From Ectocarpus siliculosus (Eukaryota > Sar > Phaeophyceae > Ectocarpales > Ectocarpaceae): a DNA stretch of 64,000 bases. Position 1 is the first letter of the stretch. Each line of letters starts with the position of its first letter. Positions 50,201-59,886 of the stretch are shown here, piece after piece. The notes beneath the pieces were generated by a model that saw nothing but the letters and a program-made list of their open reading frames with translations, was not told where the DNA came from and made no database searches. The translations under genes were made by a program, and so were the position numbers. The stretch spans positions 1,627,749 to 1,691,748 of the forward strand of contig FN649734.1 of assembly GCA_000310025.1 (NCBI GenBank). Direction: 5' to 3'.

Positions 50201-53200
50201 ATTGAAACACTTTTTCCTTGTCGGGGGTTTTGTCGGGTGCCGAGATCCACCTTGAAGCGCTACTTGAGACACAATCCACCAGATATGGCGAGGAGGGAGA
50301 TGAAAGGTTTACCCTTGTCAGGAGTGTGATCAATCGTTGAAAGGGCCGGGGGGCTCCGTGAATACTGGCGCAGAGGTTCGAGCCCCCAAATCCCACCGTA
50401 CTTTGGCACTCGCCTGCATGTTTGTTTCTAGGGTTAAAACTGGGCCCTGTATTGTGCCGTTGAAATGTGCCTGTTGCCCGGCATAATGCCGATGTTCTCG
50501 GCTTGCACACACTGAAATACCAAGTCGTTCTGTACTCTGACTAGTACCGGTGTCGGGTATAGTGCCGATAAAATCTCTGGACACATACCGGCACTATACA
50601 CGGTACTACAGGCGCTTGTAGCGACGTGTTGTGCCGAGAGCCAAGCTCAGCAACATCACCGAGTGATATTCTTGAAACCACTCCGTGTATTGGGCGTTTC
50701 GGCCTACACACCCTTGCATTTTGTTGATGTACAAAAGCCACCATTTTGGTGTTTTTTTCCATGCGTGTTGTCCGCCTGCACGGATGTAGACGAACCCCGA
50801 GAAACCGTCCATCGAGGACGTTTTGATGTACACGGTTGCTTTTTTAAATCTACATCAACCATCGTCGGGATTTGTGGCCCGCAGTTAGCTGATTGGTCAA
50901 AAACCCGGCGGGCCCACAAATCCCCTTTCTAACTCGATGTGTTCGAATAGATTCAAACGGGACTTGAGAACTGTTCTGTTGAGGACACTTTGGTGTACAT
51001 AGTGGTTGCTTTTCCCCCCTACAAACCACAGCCAACTCGATGTATCGCATGCGTCCTTTGCACCTGGACAGATTTAAACGACACTCGAGAACTGTTCCGT
51101 TAGGGATATTTTGGTGTACACGGTATTTTTTTTTTTTTTTCTCGTAGTCAAACTCGATGTGTTGGCATCTGTTTTGTGCGTCCTTTTCGCCTGGACAGAT
51201 TTAAACGACACTCGAGAACTGTTCCGTTAGGGATGTTTTGGTGTACACTGTATTTTTTTTTTTTTCTCGTAGTCAAACTCGATGTGTTGGCATCTGCTTT
51301 GTGCGTCCTTTTCGCCTGGACAGATTCAAACGAAGCTCGAGAACTGTTCCGTCGAGCAGGAGGCTGCCACCCTCAAAGAGAACGAGGTCAAGCTGGCCAG
51401 GATACACAAGCAGGCGGAGCAGCTCATGAAGAGGTAGGAACAGCAGTAGGTGTGCACGTGTGGTTCTGTTGTCGATTCGCGTTGTCGCCGCTGCTGTGTT
51501 GCCGCTGTTTTTTTGTGGTGGTATCGGTTGTCTTAGCCCCGTTCATTCTGTCACCACTTTTTGTTTTTGCGTTTTTTTTTCTCGTTGTTCGATGTTTTCT
51601 GCACTCCTCTGTGACACATTTTTTTTTCATTGTTTCTCTAATGTGTTCCGAGAGCCGTGTTTGGAAGGCATCGCGGTACGGGAAGGATTAAGGCGTCGTG
51701 TGTTCTGTTCACCTTGGTCTTGGTGTTGACTTTGGGACGTTATTTTTTAGCGTGGCTAGCGACCCCTTTTTTCTCACCCCTCGAGCGTAAGCATTTTTTT
51801 CCCGCCACTTTCTCGTCGGTACTGCTGTTGGCCAACCCTTTCCCAACTAGTGGTTTCGACTTTTGTCGTTGCTTGTGGTGCCCCTCCACCCAATCGTGCC
51901 CCAGCTCTTGTGTTTTTTCTTTGTTGTCAGGCACGGTGTGGTTTTAGGTCGCGCTTGTACTTCCATGATTCTGCGGAGCCCCCCCCCCGCCCTCTACTTT
52001 CCTCTCGTCGCTGTTTTTTTTCCGTCCCTTTTGAATCAATTTCTGCACCGCTGTTCCGAGGTGCTCCCGTCTCCTCCCCATTGCATGTCGATACCGCTAT
52101 TTGGCGGAACATGGTCAACACCCTTTCCCTACTTTCTGCAACAATTGAATAATTGCATGTCGGTACCACCGGCAGGCGGAGTATGGTCAACGGCCACGCG
52201 CCCGTGTCGCACAAGGTCAAGCATCAGGACGAGCTACGCGGCATCACGGCCAAGCTGATCAAGATAGAAAAACTAGAGGTGAGCGGGGGTGACGCCCGAG
52301 ACACGTGCAGGATGGATGGTGGAATGGAGTTCGTCCTCTCGCGTTTTCGTTTTTTTGTTGGCGTGTGCGTGTGACGCATGCATCCGGGTGGGTTGTTGGC
52401 GCAAGCGGGGGCTTGTCGAGAACCGAGCCTTCGGCGCATGCCCCAACACCGCACGGTCTGCACATCCCAACAAACTATCAGCACCAGTGCGTCCTGAACG
52501 GTTCATGGTGTATCGTCCGCATCCCGATTCGGCTCGGGGCGTTATTCGTGGCGTTTCATGGTGTGTGTCCTTGCTTGCTGCGGGTACCCCGGGTGTGGGT
52601 GATGCGGCCGATTGCGTGTTTTTTGTTTGGAGCCGCGAAATAGGTTTTGTTGCCGTGTCGACGTGTGTGGTGGTTTGAGTTTTTTTTGTTTTGGTGCCCT
52701 TGGTTGCTGCCCGCTGTGCGTTTCTCAGCGTGTCCTCCTGGCTCGCTGCAGGTCCCGCCCGCCGTGTGTATGGCGCGGGCCGATCGCTTTGGCTCTCGAA
52801 CCACGCAAGAACCATTGGTGGTGTGTCGACGTTTGCGGTGGTATGCGTTTTCTCATTGTGCTCTCTTTTTTTTGGTCGGGTGTGCGTTTCTCCTGGTTTC
52901 GGTGCCGTACCCGGGGTGTGTGTATGTTGCGAGGGAGTGTGGTGTCCTTCTCAGCAATTTGGAATCCTCTCTAGGCGTCAGGGACAACGGTCCCGCGCTT
53001 GACCCATGTAGAACGGGCCCGCTATGAACGATTGTTGAATTCGGGTTCCGGGGTCAGTTTCTTGTTTGCCTCTTCTTTCGTCGCCACCGTTATATGTTGA
53101 TTTTTATTGACTTACGGACTTCGGGTCCTGTTTTATGTCAGTATACCTTTTTCTCGGTGAGATAGCCTGTGACCATTGGAATCGACCGCGCCAAGTGTTG

Positions 53201-56186
53201 GACTAGTACGGACAGATGAAGGTACTGGGTAGAGAGCTCGGAACGGTTTAGTTTTTGAAGGCAACAACACAACAACTGTCAGTCAAAGTGTTCCGCGCGG
53301 GAGTCCGGAACTCCTTTCCGCGGAGCTCGTCGCACCCGGCAGTTTTCTGTTTTTGACGATGAACCGCAAACAAGTGTATCGCCATCATAACTTGGGGCTA
53401 TCCTACGAACAAAGGTGAACATTTAGGGTTTAGGGCATGACCCACCCGTGAGGTTGTGTACTTGTTGAGCATATTTTTTCTTTCGTTGTGAAAATGTGAG
53501 CCTCGAATTCTTAGCGGACCCGATGTGTTACCTTCCCCTGTCGACCACACGAAACCAAGAGGTCTCGAACGATGGCAACACCCTCGATCAGCAGGCAAAC
53601 CGTTTATTTTATACCACCCCCCACCACCATTATCTCTTGTCAACTTACCAGCTAACCGGGAACATTTCGACGCTATTTTTTCCGTGTACACCCTCCCATT
53701 TCGAACACCCGCCCTCATGCGTGACGCTCCCCGTCTTTTGGTTCTTCCGGCGCTCATCTTCATTTTTTATTTTTTAGAATACGCGCGGAAGGCTGCTGAC
53801 GATAGACGAGGTGAAGCAGGTGGGTCTCAAGGAGGAGCTCCTGGAGCGGGCGACCGTTCTGGAGAACGACTCTCGCGGCTGGTTCGAGGAGGACGAGGAG
53901 CTCGAGGCCCGCCTGGCGGAAGTCAGGTACGCAAGACGCCAAACGCCTCCGCAGGGTTTGTCGCTTTTAGTGAGCAAGTTGGATAGAGCATGTGGTCGGG
54001 GAAGTTGGGCTGGGTTTGGGTTTAGGGACAGGCCTTGTTTCCGCGTTAAACTTATTTTCTCGCGAAGGCGGTCCGTAACCAGCGTTGCCGCTGCTGCGCG
54101 GGCATCGCCTGCGATGTATCGCCAAGTCTCTCGTTTTTTTTTTTGTCAATTTTTAGAAATGTGCAGGGGGCTGAATGAACAGCCGCGATTCGTTGTTCAT
54201 GGAATTGAAACGTCTTTAGTGTGGATTGAACCGGCACTTGTTTGCGGAACACATTGGTGCGTGGTTTTTCTGGTTGAAATTAAGTATCTAGTCCGTAGAG
54301 AAATACTCAGACGGGTGGTGATGTTCTTGAATGAGAGGGTTATTCCTTTTTTGGGGGAGTTAATTGTTTTTGGATGCGTAGTACCACCAGTCTTCCGTGC
54401 GTGCTGTAATCGCTTGTAGCATGAAACGCGTCACTTGTGTAGAGCGACGTTGAGCCTGGAATGTATCATCTTTCGTGTGTGGAATGAAATATTTCATTTC
54501 CTGCACCATGTGAAGTGAGCAGTATCCCATGTGGAATGAATGGTTTCCCGCGAAATGGAGATGGTTTGTCCTGGCCTTGAAGCCTTCTAGTCTTGCGAAG
54601 CGAACGTCGGCTGTCACACCCAGAAGGCAATTGACGCCGTCGTCAGAGAAGATCGCTTGCTGTGGTATATTTGCCGTACAGTCGTCCCTCGGCTAAGGAC
54701 ACACAAATGGTTTTTCGTTTAATGAGGTGTCCTTAAGCCGGGGGGGTGTCCTCAAGGTTGACACCCCTCCGTATGTTGTACATTCTGCGAGCCACCATGC
54801 CCGTGAAACAAAGGATGCCGTTACTCGTGGGGATTTCTTTATCAATAACGTCCTTAACGGAGGGATGACTGTCCCTTAAGAGTGGGAGTAATCGCACCAC
54901 TAGACCCGATACGTCCTTAGTGGGATTGAAACTTGTTTGGCGTGCGGAATGAAACGGATGCCATCTGTGGAACGAGACATTCCCGCTGCGCCGAGTCGTG
55001 AAGTGAATTTTTCATGTGTTGAAGTTTTATGCTGTGGTTGAAGTGAATGTAGTGTAACCTTGAGCGGTTTGTACGCAGGTTTCACCCAGGAGCTGGAATC
55101 ACCTTCAGAATATCAGTGTTATTTGTCCTCGTTATGGCCTACCGCAAGAGTGAGAGTGATCGCACCTCCTCAAGACCCGATGTTGATTGATGTTCGTCCT
55201 CTTCTTGGGTGTGTGGAATGAAGTGTATTCCGTTCGTGGCGTGAAATGTACCGTTCGCGGCCGCCCTGCGGAGTAAAATTTTGTCGTCCGCAAGGTTAGT
55301 TGGTTCTGGTGGCCGAAGCCCTCATGTGTATTAGCGGGGAAGTGAATGTTGTGCCCTTGAGCCGCGTGTAGACAGGTTTCACACCCATGCGCTGGAGTCG
55401 CCGTTCGGGAGCATTGCTCTTTTTCTTCTTTGCCGCCTCGCAGGAGAGCGAGTGAGCGCACGCCCGCTAGACTGACTTTCACAGCTCGATGTATATCTCC
55501 ACGCGTCCAAGAGGCCGCTATTGTCGAAAACGGGTTGCTTTGGAAATATTCCATCATGAACACTTTTCGGTTGGCGTTCTTGTGCTCTTGGCTGCGGAGC
55601 AGTGGAGCTTTGAAGTCACTCTCTCGGGAATGTGCGACTAGGAGCCCTTTCACGGCATGCTCGGTTGCGAACATCGCGAAGGGGCAGACCTGACTCTGCG
55701 CTGACTCGGTGAAAAATTGCGTTGTATCTCCTTGGGGTGGCCTTGACAGCCCTTAAAACAAGACGACGACGCCCTTTGGCGTTCGATTCTCCGAAAATGT
55801 GTCGTTTCGTTTACCACGAATCAACACGCTCATCGTTTACCCTTAACTGTCGCTACCCCCGCGTGTGTGTGGCGGGATGCAATCTTGCGTGGATGTGTCA
55901 TCTTCTGTCGCATACGCGAATTCTCCCCTCTTCATCTTCCTCTGACTCACGTGCAAGCCCCTTCATGAAGTCGCAGTCGAATGTTTCCCCACCTCTTTTC
56001 GCTCGTCCAACCCCGAATTTTCATCACGCGCACCTCGGCGAGTAGAAAGCAAGGCCAGCGCATGGCGGCGAAGAAAGCGGCGGGGGGTGGCAAAGGCGGC
56101 AAGTCGGGAGGCGGTGCCAGCGCGGGGAGGGGGCGCGGCGGCGGGGGGATGGCGATGGACTCGGATGGATGGAACAAGGTCAAAAG
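44263..56186 (+). CDS. Large multi-exon protein with N-terminal conserved-looking domain and coiled-coil part
   Basis: The start is in good context (CACCATGGCG). Exons: 44263-44367, 45019-45090, 45831-45908, 46622-46720, 47109-47252, 48951-49071, 49723-49785, 51360-51433, 52176-52278, 53778-53926, 56046-56186. An optional 60-base phase-0 exon lies at 46067-46126 (..LKVLNTWKKNYKSIPQL). All joins match in phase except 47252 to 48951, so an exon is missing there. The first five exons form one compact region (..RFTFLIGGGKTQNRQKY.., ..ECQGSYKSQHDTHKGIRTVQ, VFPKIDLVEE..). The later ones are Glu/Lys/Leu-rich and likely helical coiled coil. The eleventh is Gly-rich (..GKGGKSGGG.., RGRGGGG, ending DGWNKVK) and ends in phase 2, so the gene continues. 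I do not recognise a named family. Most introns contain private tandem repeats. Confidence 0.75.
44471..44555 (-). repeat. AAC-tailed dispersed repeat, copy 2
   Basis: In minus sense: GGTGCTGAGCGGAGATCGG, then AACG..TGTGAAGGCAGC and an AAC-rich tail. It closely matches copy 1 at 25745-25840. It lies about 100 bases past the first splice donor of the large + strand gene. Confidence 0.55.
44790..44965. repeat. T-rich tandem array, three units of about 60 bp
   Basis: Units share GTTTT(C)..TTTTCTTG..GATTTTTGTT.TTCCG..CGGTT and a TCTTRTCC end. It lies in the first intron of the large + strand gene, shortly before the acceptor at 45018. Confidence 0.55.
45590..45740. repeat. Two tandem units of about 72 bp
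   Basis: GTGTCTYGATTCGTTGTCGCC followed by TTTCAAYC and a CTGCA(C/A)GCTGT block occurs twice. It lies in the second intron of the large + strand gene. Confidence 0.65.
46735..46895. repeat. Three tandem units of about 55 bp
   Basis: Units contain GTTGACGAAGGTTATGTTACC, then a CGGRYGTA(A/T)CGGGTGCT-type block. It starts 15 bases after the donor at 46721 of the large + strand gene. Confidence 0.7.
47490..47790. repeat. 136-bp tandem repeat, about 2.2 units
   Basis: GCGGAAGGTCTGTTCCTAGCA, then TTGAGTTGA.TCTACGGAAT, GATCTGGTTCG and a CATGTTTG..GCCACGTCTTT end. Units start near 47491, 47628 and 47768. One frame stays open through all units because the length suits it. It lies in an intron of the large + strand gene, in the interval where an exon appears to be missing. 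Confidence 0.75.
48000..48270. repeat. 85-bp tandem repeat, three units
   Basis: Each unit runs TATCnCCTTTGAAAC, then ATTCGARMTAMCRTCCCG and ATCGATGGGATKTG. The first two units also hold CGAATCARAG|GTAGGC, a sequence that looks like an exon end and donor. Confidence 0.7.
49795..49935. repeat. Tandem array ending in a second copy of an exon end
   Basis: Two to three units of about 52 bp with TCCTATAGCT..CTCTTCTTGCTAACA-type blocks follow exon 49723-49785. The array ends with CTGCAG, CAAGTCGTGTCGCAG and GTAGGT, which copies the true exon end CAAGTTTTATCGCAG and GTATAC. Confidence 0.55.
50800..51358. repeat. 125-bp tandem array ending exactly at a splice acceptor
   Basis: The GAACTGTTCYGT block recurs near 50967, 51089, 51216 and 51341 (spacing 122-127), with AGATTYAAACGR before it and TTTTGGTGTACA plus a T-run after it. 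A more diverged unit lies near 50803. The last unit runs into the acceptor CGAGCAG at 51359. Confidence 0.8.
52081..52215. repeat. 72-bp duplication across a splice acceptor
   Basis: TTGCATGTCGRTACC..GGCGGARYATGGTCAAC occurs at 52081 and 52153. The second copy contains the acceptor GGCAG (52175) and the first codons of exon 52176-52278. The first copy lacks that CAG. Confidence 0.75.
52540..52935. repeat. About 175-bp tandem repeat, two to three units
   Basis: GCGGCCGAT/GGGCCGATCG, GTGTCGACGT..GGTGGT, GTGCGTTTCTC and a GGGGTGTG(T/G)GTATG-type block recur in order. It lies in the intron after exon 52176-52278. Confidence 0.6.
54430..55470. repeat. About 260-bp tandem array
   Basis: Two clear units (54880-55120, 55135-55410) and partial ones on both sides share GAGTGAKAGTGATCGCACC-like starts, RGACCCGAT, TGTGTGGAATGAA, GAAGTGAATGT..CCTTGAGC and GTAGACAGGTTTCACCC. 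It fills much of the 2.1-kb intron 53927-56045. Confidence 0.65.
54679..54871. mobile_element. 193-bp MITE with 22-bp terminal inverted repeats
   Basis: CAGTCGTCCCTCGGCTAAGG at the left pairs with CCTTAACGGAGGGATGACTG at the right (19 of 22 positions over the full repeat). The CAGT..CCTC ends resemble those of pogo/Tc1-mariner elements. TA precedes the left end, but the right end is followed by TC, so the expected TA duplication is not intact. No reading frame inside. Confidence 0.7.
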
Positions 56187-57003
56187 GTACCTTCTTTTGC
56201 TTCTGCTTCTGCTTGTACTTCTGCTTGTGCATGTGTTTTTATTTGTTTGGATGTGCCTACAGTCACAGAAAGTCTACCCTTTCGAGATGGAACCAAAGGA
56301 GGAGGGGCAGTCACGGAACCACGGTCGAAGGAGATGTGCTGCAGTCTTAGCAGTGAATATGAGAAATAAATATTTTTTTGTTGTTTGCTTTTGGGCTGCT
56401 GTTGTTCGAAGGGACGAGGCAACCGTGGGCTTCTTCACCGTATAGGCTGGTAAGGTTGTCATTTGTCCATGCGCATGTAGCCGTCTGTGAGTTGCGATGC
56501 AGCAAGCGGGCTGTGCTCTGGTGCACGCGCGATGCTGTTCCCCATGAAGGTATTGTAGTAGAACGCCAATGGAGAGCAAGACGTTGGGGTCGTACAGAGC
56601 AGGGCAGACGGTGCAGAGCAGGGCATGGCTCGAGGTCGTCGGTGTTGGCTACGACATTGACGACGCCCCATTCTTTGCTGCTATTTACTGCTGGAGGTAT
56701 GATGTTTTATCTTACAAGGTTCGCCGCTGTGTCTCTGCGTGTAGGTAACGCCTGCGGCACGAGCAAACACCTCATCGGTCTTCAGCCTCGGCAGCAGAAA
56801 GGAAGGAAGGAAGGAAGGAAGGAAGGAAGGGGCTACGGCGGAGGATCAAGGCCATCACCAAAGAAGAAAGCGTCATCATTGGCCAAGGCGAAAACTCGAG
56901 TCGTCTCGAAAAATCTGGCGTGTTTGTGTATTCAGTAGCTTGAAGAAGCAGCTAGTCTTCGTCTCGCGTGATGTGCCTGTGGTGGGCTGTGCGTGGATGT
57001 GAG

Positions 57004-57105
57004 ATGGTCCAGCGCATCTCGCCATTGATCCAGGATGGGGTCACCCTACAGCAGCGCCGCGAGGCATTCGAAGCACGCGTTCTAGAGCATATTCTGCCGC
57101 GGTGA
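57004..57105 (+). CDS. Candidate short terminal exon
   Basis: After GTGAG the frame reads MVQRISPLIQDGVTLQQRRE.. and ends in TGA after 33 codons. The composition is coding-like. It could be the last exon of the large + strand gene if one more exon, shifting the phase from 2 to 0, lies between 56186 and 57003; a GGAA microsatellite near 56800 complicates this interval. Confidence 0.25.
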   Translation: MVQRISPLIQDGVTLQQRREAFEARVLEHILPR

Positions 57106-59886
57106 CGTCTTGTCCGCTGTGTGACCCACTCCACATACAAGCGGCTCGTGTCTGGGGCGGGGCGGGTCGTGTGGGCTGCTTGCGGTCACCTGAGTTATAC
57201 ACATACTTCGAAGTATGAGAGATGGCGGTCGCAGGCGCGGGCGATATAATGTCTTGGGTGGGGGCGTTGAAGGTGGTGGTGCGGTGTAGAATGTTTGTTT
57301 TCCTCCGGGTTCGCTCGAGGAGGATGTCGATGTGTTGGTGTCGGCGAACACCTCCTGTGAATGCCTCCTGCGAACACTTTTTGGGTTGGGAAGGGGGTCG
57401 GACTCGAATCACAACCGGTTTTGGTTTGGACAGGCCGTGTTTGGTGATGTGCTATGAGTTTTTCCGCCCAAGGTATGTAGAGAATGGGGAGGGAATGATG
57501 ACACGATGAGGAGGCAACTGCCATGTGAAGCACTCAACCGCCGGGGGCTGCCCGCACCGCATGTTTAGGCTTGAGCGTTCGGCGTCGACAGCGAGGCTGA
57601 TCGAACTTGTACAGGGCAGTCTGATGATGGCGAAAAAGTTGCCACGCCACGGCATCCGCTGTCAGGGACGCAAACCTTGACCGCCGACGATTGCACCTGT
57701 GCAACAGCCCTCATCTCACGAAGCGATACATCACAGCCATGGCCACCAACCTTGTCCCCCGCTACCCGTCGAAAGGACGACGCCACGTTCTCACAAGTGC
57801 TGTGTTGGGGCACCGGTGCAAGTCCTCATCGGTGTACAGCTCGTCATGTAGCCTTCAATCGCTCTCCTCGCATGGCAGACTTTGGTGTTTTGATCTCTCA
57901 TCAGGTACTCAGACGGGAAATCGTAACGTTCCGTGGGGATCTGCGCGCTACGGCAAGCTTACGCAACAACACCAGTGCAAGTTCAATTTTCCACCACGCA
58001 TGTTACGGATCTGTAGCCCCAAAATGGTCTTCGGGCCATCAGCTACGAACCCTCGCGATGTCTTGAGACCCTCCCATAGCACATGCCTGCCAACGGAGGT
58101 AGCCAGAACTACCAACAGAGACAACCACCTGCGCGGTCTACCCGCAATTTGTCGGCGCCACATGAGTGAAGAAGACGTCACGACTCAAGCATCTGTTGTA
58201 TTTGGTCCCAGGGTCGTTTCTTGTTTCCTCGGTTGGGTATCCCAACTTCTACTATTCCACGTGGTGCGTGGTAGTAGTGGGTGCTTGACGAGCAACTCGT
58301 CTCATGGCCAAGTTCCGTCTTGGAACCTGGAGTTATCAACTCCGAGGTTCATGAGTGGCGGTGCGTTCTGAGTGCGACGAACAGACGAACACATTAGAAT
58401 TGCTAAAGGTAGGAAACAGATTCACTCTATTTTTGTATCGAATCGGAATTTCTTTTTGATATCGGCAGCCATATTCTGTGCATGAACGCAGCATGCCTTG
58501 CGTTACCACGACACGGCCTAACAAAGAAGATGCCACGAATGGCGATTGCGTAAGGCAAATGTGCAACGACACCAGTTTCGGTAGTCCAAAAAGTGGTAAA
58601 ACTGTGCATTTCATTCAACCCGTGTTTCACGCGACTGCGGTCATTACCCGTAAAATCAAGACAAAAGCAGCAGCACCTCTTATGCCGTGATACTCACTAT
58701 TCCCCCGACCCCCTGCGACATACGCGCCTCCTGTTGTTGTGGTGCCCTTTGAACCCGACAGGCTACTGCTTTCCGGGCAAATATGGGGCACGCGAAAATA
58801 TTACGAAATAAAGCCAGGTAGCTCCCGCTTTCGATGACCCATAATCATCATCCTCATCAAATTTCACTCCGTCCACACCTGTGCTTTCGACCGACGACGT
58901 CCGCCAAACCCTGAGAGAGGGAGCAGGTTGATGTGGCTTCGAATTCCTTAGACGAACGTCGATAGACCTCCTGAATGCTTCACTTTGGGGAGCGCTGCCT
59001 TGTATGTTGTTGTCGTCTTCACATTAAAACCCGTTCCGTTCTCTCTGTACCTTCTTATGTCCGTTCTACAGTAGTTTAACGTCTAACTCTTGACGGGGTC
59101 GATTCCCGTGGTCACAGGCTAAATTACCCAAGAAAATGTATACGACAATAATAAGGATCCGAAGGGTCCGCAAACCAATAGAAGTCAACGACAGATAGTT
59201 TAGGCCACTCCGCTCGCTTCTACACGCTATACGAGGTAACCCTAGATTGGAAAAAGAAACAAATATCGTAGAAAAAGATGGAGAAAGACAGAGAAGAGTA
59301 AAAAGAACAAGAAGAGAGCAGATGGAGCGAAGGAAAGGAGAAGGTGAAATACACGCAAAAAATACACAGACAGAGAAAGACACACGCCGTACCGACTAAC
59401 AACAAACAAACAAACAGAACAATACAAGACAACACAATACATCACAACACAAAGCGGGCCACCCGAGCCAGCAAATGCACGTCATCGCTCACGGGTGGTT
59501 GGTGCAATGATGCAGCGCCGGGGGGAGGATATGCCAAGCAAGGGGTTCAATTCGGCAGAGTATTTCGCGCCACTCGGTCCGCCTCTGCGCCTTTCCTGTC
59601 TTTCCTCGCCGTCTCGTCCGCCTGCTGTACCCCCGCCCCTTGTTGCATGCATATGCTTTTTTCCAAGATTCAGACACCCGACCAATTTCAGAGCACTACC
59701 GTACACATACACCAATGTTCCTCAGCGAGTGAATCACGATCATGTTGAATGCCGAGTACCGGCACTACGTTGTCCCGAACGATAGTCTCAGACTCAATTT
59801 TACTTCACTCCGGTACAACATCGTTCTGGAAGGGACAACGAAATGCCCTTGATTGAGGACAATCCCCGAATTGGACCGAACATCTT
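57106..59886. other. Stretch without a supported gene
   Basis: Several frames of 100-226 codons overlap between 57.5 and 58.4 kb without splice signals or known motifs; they may be chance or relics. The third AAC-tailed repeat lies at 59003-59055, followed by a T-arm-like stem (ACGGG-GTCGATT-CCCGT) near 59093. An A-rich tract covers 59240-59460. Confidence 0.35.
59003..59055 (-). repeat. AAC-tailed dispersed repeat, copy 3
   Basis: In minus sense: GGTACAGAGAGAACGGAACG, then GGTTTTAATGTGAAGACGACAACAACA. It matches the cores of the copies at 25745 and 44471. A tRNA-like T-arm lies about 40 bases away, which would fit a SINE head, but the orientation does not match a simple head-to-tail element. 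Confidence 0.45.

Noticed and set aside
57691-58371. 226-codon + frame
   Set aside because: Overlapping frames of similar length exist, there is no known motif, and the codon pattern does not stand out.
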